A stretch of DNA of 8,198 nt from a bacterium (lineage in GTDB: Bacteria > Hydrogenedentota > Hydrogenedentia > Hydrogenedentiales > SLHB01), in contig JAAEQP010000827.1 in assembly GCA_024231375.1 (NCBI GenBank), forward strand, positions 1 through 8,198, written 5' to 3'. The notes under the pieces are model-generated. The model saw nothing but the letters and a program-made list of their open reading frames with translations, did no database searches and was not told the DNA's origin. Below are positions 1-6,715 of this stretch, in pieces. Position 1 is the stretch's first letter, and every line of letters begins with the position of its first letter. Both the position numbers and the translations under genes were made by a program.

Positions 1-775
1 CGACTTGTCGGGCATGCGTGCGGGGCAGGTGGATCGCGTCATGGACGACTGGCGGGCGTTGGTGGACCGCATGGGCATCACACGCGACGCGAACGACAAG
101 GCCTACGCCCATCACGGAGGCAAACCCGTCGTGGCGGTGTGGGGGGTAGGATTCAATGGCAACCGGCAGTACACGCTGGACGATTGCATGCGGCTGGTGA
201 CGTTCCTCAAGGACGACCCCGACTACGGCGGCAACACGGTGATGCTCGGTGTGCCGACCTATTGGCGCACGCTTCGGCGTGACGCGTTGGACGATCCGAA
301 GTTGCACGCCGTCATCGCCGAGGCCGACATCGTCAGTCCGTGGATGGTGGGGCGCTACGGCACACCCGAGGCCGCCGAGTGCCACGCTGCCACCGAATGG
401 ACCGCCGACATGGCCTGGTGCCGCGAACGCGGGCAGGACTACATGCCCGTCGTGTTTCCCGGTTTCAGTTGGCACAACATGAAGCCCAACACCAAACTGG
501 GCAAGATTCCGCGCCTGAAAGGCGAGTTTCTGTGGCGGCAGTACGAGGCTGCCGTGGACGCGGGCGCCACCATGATCTACCAGGCCATGTTCGACGAAGT
601 GGACGAAGGCACGGCCATCTTTAAATGCACCAACGACCCGCCCGTCGGCGCTTCGCCTTTCCTGACCTACGAGGGATTGCCCAGCGACCACTACCTGCGG
701 CTGGTCGGCATGGGGGGGAGGCTGCTCCGAGGCGAGATCGAGCCCGGCACGCGGCCGTGGGTGGTAGGCAGGTAG
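1..775 (+). CDS. GH71/99-like glycoside hydrolase, C-terminal part (5' end outside window)
   Basis: The window opens inside this gene; the reading frame runs from base 2 to the TAG at 773-775, giving about 257 residues. The sequence resembles bacterial 'glycoside hydrolase family 71/99-like' proteins, whose (beta/alpha)8 fold is related to endo-alpha-mannosidases and alpha-1,3-glucanases. Recognisable blocks, numbered from the TTG at base 5, are KPVVAVWGVGF (about 40-50), GGNTVMLGVPTYWR (75-88), DIVSPWMVGRY (108-118), VVFPGFSWHN (149-158) and MFDEVDEGTAIFK (195-207); the last carries clustered acidic residues that could be catalytic. The TTG at base 5 is unlikely to be the start, because family members are longer and the frame stays open to the window edge. 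The substrate is unknown; a role in polysaccharide breakdown is inferred. The gene is convergent with the MotA-like gene, with an inverted repeat between them. Confidence 0.8.
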   Translation, partial: DLSGMRAGQVDRVMDDWRALVDRMGITRDANDKAYAHHGGKPVVAVWGVGFNGNRQYTLDDCMRLVTFLKDDPDYGGNTVMLGVPTYWRTLRRDALDDPKLHAVIAEADIVSPWMVGRYGTPEAAECHAATEWTADMAWCRERGQDYMPVVFPGFSWHNMKPNTKLGKIPRLKGEFLWRQYEAAVDAGATMIYQAMFDEVDEGTAIFKCTNDPPVGASPFLTYEGLPSDHYLRLVGMGGRLLRGEIEPGTRPWVVGR

Positions 776-836
776 ACCCTCCGGACCTGGTAGAACCCTC
801 CCTGGGTAGGGCCGACGTCTCTGTCAGCCGTCCTTC

Positions 837-908
837 TTGTAGCGCAGGCGTCTCGCCTGCATCTTCTCACGATCCGGAGGGATTGCAGGCGAGACGCCTG
901 TGCTACAA
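837..908. repeat. Large inverted repeat (REP-like), possible bidirectional terminator
   Basis: The 24-base arms 837-860 and 885-908 pair at 23 of 24 positions, and the one exception is a G-T wobble. The loop is 24 bases (861-884). Each arm contains its own perfect small palindrome: GCAGGCG, a 3-base loop, then CGCCTGC. The element can therefore fold as one long stem or as two hairpins. It fills the gap between two convergent genes, where it could stop transcription from both sides, although no T-run follows. Its style matches dispersed palindromic repeats in GC-rich genomes; only this copy is visible here. Confidence 0.75.
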
Positions 909-915
909 CTGCTGC

Positions 916-1380
916 TCAGTCCCGCGCGGTTTCCCTTGCACACCGATACTCAATGTGCCGCGCAGCCGGACGGAGAAGCCCCTCTGATAGCACGACTGCG
1001 TAGAGCACCGTCAAGAGGGCGATGGCTGTCCCCGCGCCAAGCATGAACGGGTCCTCCACCGCAAGAAGCACTTGCAGCAGACCGATGAGCGTCCCCAATG
1101 CACCTCCCGCATAGGCCGACGGAATGAGACCACGCAGAATGAACGCATCTTCAGGGCGTAGCGATCCGCCGTCCACGCGCACCACGAGAACGCGCAGTGC
1201 CCCCAGCCCGCGTCGGAGATCCTCCACCCCGAATGCCATCAGACCCGTGCTGATCGTGACCCCTACAACGATGATCGCTGAAGGCGTATTGAAAAACACC
1301 CCGGATACGGGACCTACAACACACGGGATGGCCACAAGTGCGAAGAAGGAAACCAGACCAACAATGCCGTAAGGATTCAT
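916..1380 (-). CDS. Short MotA-like (MotA/TolQ/ExbB proton channel family) four-helix membrane protein
   Basis: A 154-residue protein with four hydrophobic segments near residues 6-28, 33-52, 85-107 and 116-138. The segment FFNTPSAIIVVGVTISTGLM (29-48) resembles the MotA TM1-TM2 region. The block ALGTLIGLLQVLL...ED...LGAGTAIALLTVLYAVVLSE (94-133) matches the TM3-TM4 signature of the MotA/TolQ/ExbB family, with a proline (P87) at the start of TM3. The loop between TM2 and TM3 is only about 30 residues, against roughly 100 in flagellar MotA, so this is a minimal version. ATG at 1380 is chosen because AGAAGG (1394-1389) lies 8 bases upstream. A GTG at 1389 in the same frame overlaps that ribosome site and the TGA of the upstream remnant. 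No MotB or ExbD partner is in the window. Proton-channel function is inferred. Confidence 0.62.
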   Translation of the reverse strand: MNPYGIVGLVSFFALVAIPCVVGPVSGVFFNTPSAIIVVGVTISTGLMAFGVEDLRRGLGALRVLVVRVDGGSLRPEDAFILRGLIPSAYAGGALGTLIGLLQVLLAVEDPFMLGAGTAIALLTVLYAVVLSEGLLRPAARHIEYRCARETARD

Positions 1381-1385
1381 TGCTT

Positions 1386-1666
1386 TCACCTTCTGGTTTG
1401 GCCTGCGCCAATCGCCTCGAGCGTAACCACAACACTACCAGATCCATGAATCGGGTCCAAGCGCAGGCCGCAACGATCTGGCCTGCCCAGCGCGCATGGC
1501 TAGCCGCATCCAACTCGATCTTCTGCCATTCGCTCGTGCCGCTCACGGGGAAGCGAAACACTTGCTGCTCGCTCACGCGCGGGTCGGCCTCCGTCATGAA
1601 GTAGAGCTGTCCGATGGTCCCTTCCGGGACATCTCCCTCCTCAACGCGCAGCCGCAGAGCAATGTG
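1386..1666 (-). pseudogene. 3' remnant of an unidentified gene, broken by one missing base
   Basis: Two minus-strand frames join into one protein-like tail. From about 1666, one frame reads HIALRLRVEEGDVPEGTIGQ, then LYFMTEADPRVSEQQVFRFP and on through SEWQKIELDA to WAGQIVA. After about 1470 it turns to nonsense, while the -1 frame reads GLRLDPIHGSGSVVVTLEAI, then GAGQTRR and a TGA at 1388-1386. Adding one C to the GGCCG at 1466-1470 (one G on the coding strand) restores a continuous frame. The composition and turn-rich pattern suggest a beta-sandwich domain of the kind appended to secreted or membrane enzymes, but I do not recognise the family with certainty. The 5' part is missing: upstream of 1666 the frame loses protein character and enters palindromic DNA. 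Its TGA lies inside the MotA-like gene's ribosome-site region, so the two genes were probably once cotranscribed. Confidence 0.6.
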
Positions 1667-2094
1667 GGGAACCCCGTGCCCAGCACAGGTCCCCTGGGAG
1701 TGGGTAGTCGCACTTGACCGGGCCGTCGTGGTCGCCGGGTCTTGTCAGGTGTGCCACCTTCAAGCGGCAGCTTGTGGGTGTCCGGATTCACGATGGGTGG
1801 CCCTCCCCGTAGTCTGAAGACACCCACAACAGTGTTGAGGGTGGCACACCTGTTGTGAGTGGGCCTCGGCACGCTTCTGCGAGTGCCGGGCAATGATGCG
1901 CGTTGCACGGATGGGGGCCGTATGTGAATTGATGCTCGTGCCGGACGGCTTCAGTTGAATTCCCCGGTCCCCTGAGGTTTGATGAGCATGTGGAAAGCGC
2001 ATACCATGTAGCCCAAGGACTCGCGGGGCTGAGTGGCTGTCGGCGCTGCTGCTGCCTTGCCACAGAATGCAGCCCTATGAAAAGGAGTCTATCG
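1667..2094. other. Gene-free stretch with several inverted repeats
   Basis: I see no credible gene here. At 1666-1694 an imperfect palindrome (GGGGAACC against GGTCCCC) lies exactly where the upstream remnant loses coding character. The long nested repeat at 1746-1852 is listed separately. CGGCAC (1867-1872) pairs with GTGCCG (1883-1888). The rest, 1889-2094, is the upstream region of the sulfatase gene; no convincing -35/-10 pair was found. Confidence 0.6.
1746..1852. repeat. Nested, cloverleaf-like inverted repeat
   Basis: The outer arms 1746-1763 and 1835-1852 pair over 18 bases with one G-T wobble; 13 of these (CAGGTGTGCCACC) are perfect and contiguous. The inner arms 1772-1782 and 1819-1829 pair perfectly over 11 bases (TTGTGGGTGTC). 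Two local hairpins compete with the inner stem: CAAGC/GCTTG at 1761-1774 and CAAC/GTTG at 1827-1837. The element can switch between a long stem and a branched form. It resembles a dispersed palindromic repeat or a small non-autonomous mobile element; no coding capacity and no clear target-site duplication were seen. Confidence 0.7.
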
Positions 2095-3603
2095 ATGACC
2101 AGGCATAGTAGGCGCGCGTTCCTGCGGGCCTCCGCTGCGGGTGTAGGTGCCGCATTAGCGGGGCGCGCAGCAGCGGGTGAACCGCGCCGGCGCCCCAACA
2201 TCCTGCTGCTCGTGTCCGAAGACAACGGCCCGGAACTCGGCTGCTATGGCGAGCCGCATGTCCGAACACCCGTCCTCGATCACATGGCCGCCCAAGGCGT
2301 TCGTTTCGAGAAGGCCTTCGTCACCCAAGCAGGATGCAGTCCGTCACGCGCGTCGTTCCTGACAGGACTGTATCCACATCAGAACGGCCAAATCGGGTTG
2401 GCGACCTGGCGCTTCGCGATGTATCGCGAGGACACCCCCAATGTCGCCACCACCCTCAAGGCCGCGGGGTACCGCACCGGAATCATCGGCAAACTGCACG
2501 TCAATCCCGAACGTGCGTTCCCCTTTGACTTCAAGAGCGTTCCTTCGGCCAATTTCGGGCGAATGACTTTGGACCAGTACGCCGAAACCGCGTCCGGTTT
2601 CTTCAACGAGAGCGACGAACCCTTCTTCCTTTCCGTGAACTTCCCGGATGCCCACCGGCCATTCCTGCGCCGCGCCGAGAGTCGGCCCGAGAAGCCGCTC
2701 ACGAGCGAGAGCATTGAGCCGTTGCGATTCATTGGGCTCGACTCGCCGCGGCTTCGAAAGGACACGGTCAATTACTACAATTGCATGGAACGGCTCGATG
2801 ACATGGTCGGCGAGATGTTGACCGCGCTCGAGGCGTGCGGCAAGGCCGACAATACGATCGTGGTCTACATCGGCGACCACGGAGCCGACCTCCTTCGCGG
2901 TAAGCGCACCTCCTATGAGGGCGGCGTGCGGATACCGCTGATCGTGTGGTGGCCGGGCCAAGCCAAACGCGGTCTCGTGTGCGAAGAACTCGTCAGCACA
3001 GTGGACCTCTTGCCGACGTTTCTGGCTGCGGCACAGGTTGAACCCCTTGACGATTTACCGGGGCGTTCCCTCTTGCCGTTGGTATGCGGAGAACCGGTGG
3101 AGTGGCGTCAGCACCTCTTCACTGAGTTTCACACGCACTCCGCCCACAACTACTACCCCCAGCGTACCGTGCGCGATGAACGTTTCAAACTGATTTGGAA
3201 CCTGCTGCCGGGTCAGGTTAACCCCGGCCATGATTTCGCCATTGAGAAGCACTACAGCCAAAAGGAAATCGGCGAGGCTCTTGCCGAAGCCCCGGAGGAA
3301 GTGCGCGCTGCCTATGCGCTCATGAAGTGCCCGCCCGAATTCGAACTCTACGACCTGCGGGATGACGCCTACGAGTTCCGGAACCTCGCTGCAGACGCCA
3401 CCCACGCGAAGAAGCTGGAGGCGTTGAAAGCGCAGTTGATCGCCTGGCGGCAGGAGACGAAGGACCCGTTTCTCGACCCCGCCAATGTGCTCCGCCTGAA
3501 GGACGAGGTCGAGGCCACGAAGATTGACGGCAAGTACGTGAAGAGGGAAGGGCCGTGGGGCTACGTCGACTACATGGCGCCGCCGCGAACGGAATCCCTG
3601 TGA
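2095..3603 (+). CDS. Tat-exported type I sulfatase, heparan N-sulfatase (SGSH)-like
   Basis: A 502-residue arylsulfatase-superfamily enzyme that hydrolyses sulfate esters or sulfamates of polysaccharides, probably in the periplasm or outside the cell. The N-terminus (residues 1-28) is a twin-arginine signal, HSRRAFLR, followed by an Ala-rich segment. Metal-binding acidic residues lie in SEDNG (41-45). C81 in CSPSRASFLTG is the cysteine that a formylglycine-generating enzyme would oxidise. GKLH (132-135), DAH (185-187) and GDHG (260-263), followed by K270, complete the usual active-site set. The sequence DNGPELGCYG plus PHQNGQIGLA is typical of SGSH-like sulfatases, so the subfamily is likely but not certain. 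The start at 2095 is set by AAAGGAG (2081-2087), 7 bases upstream. An ATG at 2077 and a GTG at 1990 are in frame but less likely, since both precede that ribosome site. No maturase gene is in the window. Confidence 0.93.
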   Translation: MTRHSRRAFLRASAAGVGAALAGRAAAGEPRRRPNILLLVSEDNGPELGCYGEPHVRTPVLDHMAAQGVRFEKAFVTQAGCSPSRASFLTGLYPHQNGQIGLATWRFAMYREDTPNVATTLKAAGYRTGIIGKLHVNPERAFPFDFKSVPSANFGRMTLDQYAETASGFFNESDEPFFLSVNFPDAHRPFLRRAESRPEKPLTSESIEPLRFIGLDSPRLRKDTVNYYNCMERLDDMVGEMLTALEACGKADNTIVVYIGDHGADLLRGKRTSYEGGVRIPLIVWWPGQAKRGLVCEELVSTVDLLPTFLAAAQVEPLDDLPGRSLLPLVCGEPVEWRQHLFTEFHTHSAHNYYPQRTVRDERFKLIWNLLPGQVNPGHDFAIEKHYSQKEIGEALAEAPEEVRAAYALMKCPPEFELYDLRDDAYEFRNLAADATHAKKLEALKAQLIAWRQETKDPFLDPANVLRLKDEVEATKIDGKYVKREGPWGYVDYMAPPRTESL

Positions 3604-3673
3604 GGGTGATAGAGCCCGACCCACATCTCCTCACACAACAGGTGAAGACGGAGCCAACCCCGAGGGGTCGACT

Positions 3674-3700
3674 CCGCCTTCGGTCCACGGTAGAAGGCGG
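3674..3700. terminator. Hairpin between convergent sulfatase and kinase genes
   Basis: CCGCCTTC (3674-3681) and GAAGGCGG (3693-3700) form a perfect 8-bp stem with an 11-base loop, which extends by a few pairs across a one-base bulge. A second hairpin, TCCGGGC/GCCCGGA (3750-3756 and 3762-3768), lies just past the kinase stop codon. Neither has a strong T-run. Their position between two convergent genes makes a shared termination role likely. Confidence 0.4.
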
Positions 3701-3775
3701 GTCTTCGCCTGGTAGGCAGAATGTGCCCGCACCTCCGCGTACCGCACAATCCGGGCAGCCCGCCCGGAGCGCAGT

Positions 3776-4942
3776 CTATCTCGAACCGGTTTTCTGAATG
3801 GGGAATCGCAGGACAAACAACGCCCCGCGGCCGTCGTTGTCCTTTAGCACCACATCCCCATCGTGTCGCCGCATCACGTTTTTCACGGCGACCAGTCCGA
3901 GGCCCGTGCCTCCTTCGCCTTTAGTCGAATAGAATGTTTCGAATACCTGCTTCCGCAACGCTTCCGGGATGCCCGGGCCCGTGTCGCCGACGGCGAGACA
4001 GACGTAGTCGCCGTCGCGCCAGGTACTGACATGCAGTTCCCGCGGATCGGGGCGCTCTTCCATGGCGTGGCATGCGTTGGTGATCAGATTCAACACGGCC
4101 TGACGCACCAACACGAAGTCGCCTTCGGTCAACGGTAGCGAGGCGTCCAGATCGCGTTTCACCGTCACGTCGCTCCGCAACAGGATGGGATGACCGATGT
4201 CGATGCAGGCCTCGGCCACCTCGTTCAGATTCAGTATCACGAACTCCTCGCTCTTGTGGCGCAGGAAATTCATCGCCGTGCGGACGATTTCGCTGCACAA
4301 CTGGCTCTGAGACCGGATGGAATCGAGCCGGTCGTTCATGCCTTCCCGCTCGGGACGGGTCTGGATGATCTCCACCTGACTTCCGATGACCGCCAGAGGC
4401 GTGCCGAGGTCGTGGAGCATACCCGACACAAACTGCCCGAGCGTCTCGAACCGGTTGGCCTGCAACGCGAGGTGCTCAAGTTGCCGCCGTTCCAATTCGC
4501 GTTTCCGCTTTGTCAGCCCCTGCTCGACATACTGCCGGAGCACGGTGCTGTCGAATGGTTTTTCAAGATACGCGAAGGCGCCGTACTCCACCGCTTTCAT
4601 GGCGGTGTTCAGGTCGCTGTACCCGGTGAGGATGATGACTTCCGTCTCGGGGAAGGACGTCTTGGTCCACTGAAGCAGGTCGACGCCCGTCTTCTTGGGC
4701 ATGCGGATGTCGGTAATCACGAGGTCGATGGGAGTATCCTGGAGGATTTCCTCGGCCGACGCCACATTCTCGGCCATCAGCACTTCGTAATCCTCGTTGA
4801 GCAACATGCGTAGAGCCTGGCGTGGACCGTTCTCGTCGTCCACCACCAGAACTCGCCCCGCGAAATCCGTAGAAATCACGACCTGTTCTGTCCGTTCCTC
4901 AACGCCCATCTGGTATTCTTCCACAGCCATTTGCAGTCCCAT
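3776..4942 (-). CDS. Soluble receiver-histidine kinase protein (REC-HisKA-HATPase_c)
   Basis: A 388-residue two-component protein with an N-terminal receiver and a C-terminal kinase. The receiver (about 30-140) has D35/D36, phospho-acceptor D78 in TDIRMP, T106 and K128 in EKPF. A charged, coiled-coil-like linker (about 143-165) leads to the HisKA helix with phospho-histidine H177 in HDLGTPL. The ATPase domain has an N box (NLITNA, N289), a G1 box (DTGPGI, 320-325) and a G2 box (GTGLGL, 345-350). No membrane segment is visible, so it is cytoplasmic and probably takes phosphate from, or senses the state of, another kinase. ATG 4942 is preferred because GGGGA precedes it at suitable spacing. An in-frame TTG at 5023 lies inside the sigma-54 promoter and cannot be the start; in-frame ATGs at 4973, 4930 and 4909 remain possible. 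No cognate regulator is adjacent. Confidence 0.9.
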   Translation of the reverse strand: MGLQMAVEEYQMGVEERTEQVVISTDFAGRVLVVDDENGPRQALRMLLNEDYEVLMAENVASAEEILQDTPIDLVITDIRMPKKTGVDLLQWTKTSFPETEVIILTGYSDLNTAMKAVEYGAFAYLEKPFDSTVLRQYVEQGLTKRKRELERRQLEHLALQANRFETLGQFVSGMLHDLGTPLAVIGSQVEIIQTRPEREGMNDRLDSIRSQSQLCSEIVRTAMNFLRHKSEEFVILNLNEVAEACIDIGHPILLRSDVTVKRDLDASLPLTEGDFVLVRQAVLNLITNACHAMEERPDPRELHVSTWRDGDYVCLAVGDTGPGIPEALRKQVFETFYSTKGEGGTGLGLVAVKNVMRRHDGDVVLKDNDGRGALFVLRFPIQKTGSR

Positions 4943-5439
4943 CTTCGTTCCCCATGAGTCAATCTGCAGCATTCGTCTGTCCAGCACACACGCTGTGCAT
5001 GGATAGAGCAACCCGTGTGCCAACCTTGTGATCTGTCTGTAAAGTGTTTATTTCGCGCGTGTTGCGGAATCCGTCCGCGCCCACCTCTTCGCACATTCAC
5101 GAACGATCTCCTGGCACACCGCCGAAATGCGGACAAGAATGTACGAAAATTTGGCACTGGCCGAAACGGCGGATTGGGCAACGTCCCAACCAGAAGTCAC
5201 TTAGGCTCCGTAGGATGATCCAAGGACTACGGGGTATGTTGTGAGCTCTGCTCCCTCTTCTGCTAGGGTATCTGGCATGAGCCTGGTGGCACGGAAAGTC
5301 GCACCCGGGTTCCTGCATCACGGGACGCAACGGGGGAATCGCCGGGCGGATGGGTTCGAGACGAACGGGGGACTGTGAGGCGCATGATTGATGATCGCTG
5401 TCCCCGCTTATCCCTCGAGACGGAAGAGGAGAGACTTCC
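4943..5439. other. Divergent intergenic region between kinase and HEAT-like gene
   Basis: Apart from the sigma-54 element at 5007-5023, I see only short palindromes: CCGTAG/CTACGG at 5208-5213 and 5227-5232, and GTTCG/CGAAC near 5354-5366. No gene and no convincing sigma-70 promoter for the rightward gene were found. Activator-binding sites for the sigma-54 promoter would be expected at about 5080-5200, but no clear repeated half-site is visible there. Confidence 0.5.
5007..5023 (-). promoter_or_regulatory. Sigma-54 (-24/-12) promoter of the receiver-kinase gene
   Basis: Read on the minus strand, the sequence is TTGGCACACGGGTTGCT, against the RpoN consensus YTGGCACGRNNNTTGCW. The invariant GG (5021-5020) and GC (5009-5008) are separated by the required 10 bases. 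The expected transcription start is near 4996, giving a 5' untranslated region of about 55 bases before the ATG at 4942. Such promoters need an AAA+ activator, and none is encoded in the window. Confidence 0.75.
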
Positions 5440-6299
5440 ATGCTGGTAGTAGTTCTGGTGCTGTCCCGAGTCCTCGTGAGCGCGAATGAGAGCGCGGGCG
5501 TAGACGCCGAGCGCCTACCGCCTCCCGTTGCCGACCAGTACACAATGCTAACCGAACTGGCCGCCGAGTATGGAATGAGCCAGGAGAGCATAGAGACGTT
5601 ATGGAAGGACCTGCGCAGGCCCCCCAACAGGCGTGGGCTGCGGGCAGGTTCGACTTCTGGAGGAAGAGCGGAATCGACCTCGTGCCCCTGCTTGTTCATC
5701 TGGGGAGCGAAAGCGACCTGCCCATGGTGTCCGAGTTCCCTTTGTCCAAGTACGTAGTCTTCAGTTGGCTTGGACACCTAGCTGATGAAGAGGCCGTGGA
5801 GTTCCTGCTTGAACTCGTGGACTCAGCCTTTGAAGAGGGAATTCGCTCGCGGCATGATGTCCATTATCTGATGTATCTCTTCAACTGCCTCGGATGCTCA
5901 GGCCATGCGAAGGCCCTTGAGTTCCTCTTCAACGCTCAGAGCCGTGAGTTCTGGGAAGGAACGGGGCCTAACTTTGAGTTGCCAGCAATTGAGGGCGCGA
6001 TGACCTCTGAGGAGCATGCCGCAATGCGCCGCAGGATGTTGAGGGAGTCCGCCCTCCAAGCGATCGCTGCGTCGGGTACTGAGCGCGCGTTGAAAGCCCT
6101 CGCGACGGGCCAAGGCATTAGCCCGCGTTTCCACGATGATTTGGAGTACCTTTTCGCCGTCGCTGCACGGACATCCGTAGGAATACCGGGATTCCCTGAG
6201 AATGTGGGAAGAAGCGTTCCTGATGACAAGCTTGAAGCTCTAGAGTCAGTCTGCGAGCGATATGGGATGGAGCTCTTCCTGTTGCGGCCAGATGAATAA
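5440..6299 (+). pseudogene. HEAT-like alpha-helical protein, split by a frameshift at a C6 run
   Basis: The first frame starts at ATG 5440 after AGGAG, 8-9 bases upstream. It begins with a hydrophobic segment (MLVVVLVLSRVLVSA) that looks like a signal peptide or anchor, and runs sensibly to SIETLWKDLRRPP. It then loses protein character at the six-C run 5620-5625. The -1 frame continues with QQAWAAGRFDFWRKSGIDL and stays protein-like to the TAA at 6297-6299. Adding one C would give a single protein of about 286 residues. The second part is strongly helical, with repeat-like blocks such as WLGHLADEEAVEFLLELVD and ESALQAIAASGTERALKALA, consistent with HEAT-type scaffold repeats. The function is unknown. 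The split may be a real mutation, a sequencing error in the homopolymer, or less likely programmed slippage. An ATG at 5601 in the second frame lacks a good ribosome site. Confidence 0.6.
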
Positions 6300-6301
6300 C
6301 C

Positions 6302-6332
6302 GCGGACTGTGGAACTGCTTAGAGAAGTCCGC
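6302..6332 (+). terminator. Possible terminator after the HEAT-like gene
   Basis: GCGGACT (6302-6308) and AGTCCGC (6326-6332) form a perfect 7-bp stem with a 17-base loop. It begins 3 bases after the stop codon at 6297-6299 and is followed by a loose T-rich stretch (AAGTTGTTTG). The long loop and weak T-run keep confidence low. Confidence 0.35.
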
Positions 6333-6350
6333 AAGTTGTTTGTGAAGCCC

Positions 6351-6413
6351 GCGAAAAGGCCAGGGACAGACCCGTTTCGCTACGCTCGCTGGGGTCAGTC
6401 CCGGCGTTTTCGC
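6351..6413. repeat. REP-like imperfect palindrome
   Basis: The arms 6351-6373 and 6391-6413 pair imperfectly over about 23 bases (GCGAAAA...GGGAC...GACCC against GGGTC...GTCCC...TTTTCGC), around a central CGTTTCGCTACGCTCGC. The GGGACAGACCC/GGGTCAGTCCC core is the style of REP elements linked with RAYT (REP-associated tyrosine) transposases in many bacteria; that link is from general knowledge. No transposase gene is present here. A short coding remnant on the minus strand ends inside the right arm. Confidence 0.65.
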
Positions 6414-6517
6414 TCCTGTTCTCGGCGTTCTTTGAGAGCGCTGCACGCGAGGCGCCGGACTGCGGCAGGCCGAAGCGCGGGGTTGTACTCGAATTGTCCG
6501 TCGTTCTTCGTGTCGTA
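6395..6517 (-). pseudogene. Possible 40-residue C-terminal gene remnant
   Basis: On the minus strand, one frame from 6517 to the TGA at 6397-6395 reads YDTKNDGQFEYNPALRPAAV and then RRLACSALKERREQERKRRD. Its composition is natural, with a basic helical tail. A TAG at 6520-6518 lies immediately upstream in the same frame, there is no start codon, and the stop falls inside the REP-like arm. I do not recognise the family. It may be a decayed gene end left beside the repeat, or a chance open frame. Confidence 0.3.
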
Positions 6518-6684
6518 CTAGCATGCCGTAAGTTCCACAATTGCAGGACTTGGCGTTTCGATTCCTGACGCCTGCCTCGATACGATGACGCGCAGAAGAA
6601 ATCTTCTGAGACTGCTGAGAAAAGTATGCATAAGCCTGTGAAGAGTATCGGGGCCACTCTACTTTGTAGCGGGGTTCCAGAAGG

Positions 6685-6715
6685 GGGACAAGAAAACGCT
6701 TGCGTTTTATGTCCC
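6685..6715. repeat. Second REP-like hairpin
   Basis: GGGACA (6685-6690) pairs with TGTCCC (6710-6715). After a small asymmetric bulge, AAAACGC (6693-6699) pairs with GCGTTTT (6702-6708), leaving a 2-base tip. Its GGGAC ends and AAAACGC block recall the palindrome at 6351-6413, so the two may belong to one repeat family. Confidence 0.55.

Noticed and set aside
1990..2094. GTG 1990 as start of the sulfatase
   Set aside because: It would put 35 Cys-rich residues before the Tat signal and bypass the strong ribosome site at 2081-2087.
2344..2961. 205-codon open frame on the minus strand
   Set aside because: It is antisense to the sulfatase catalytic region and reflects GC-rich codon bias.
4190..4813. 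207-codon open frame on the plus strand
   Set aside because: It lies wholly antisense to the kinase, whose motifs are intact, and has no recognisable domain or ribosome site.
4943..5023. TTG 5023 as start of the kinase
   Set aside because: It lies within the sigma-54 promoter, upstream of the expected transcript start.
5287..5303. Second sigma-54-like site, TGGCACGG followed by TCGCA, on the plus strand
   Set aside because: The GG and GC are separated by 11 bases instead of 10 and the -12 box is TCGC, so it is unlikely to function.
5097..5777. 226-codon open frame on the minus strand
   Set aside because: It spans the divergent promoter region and the antisense of the HEAT-like gene, with Ser/Arg/Pro-rich composition typical of shadow frames.
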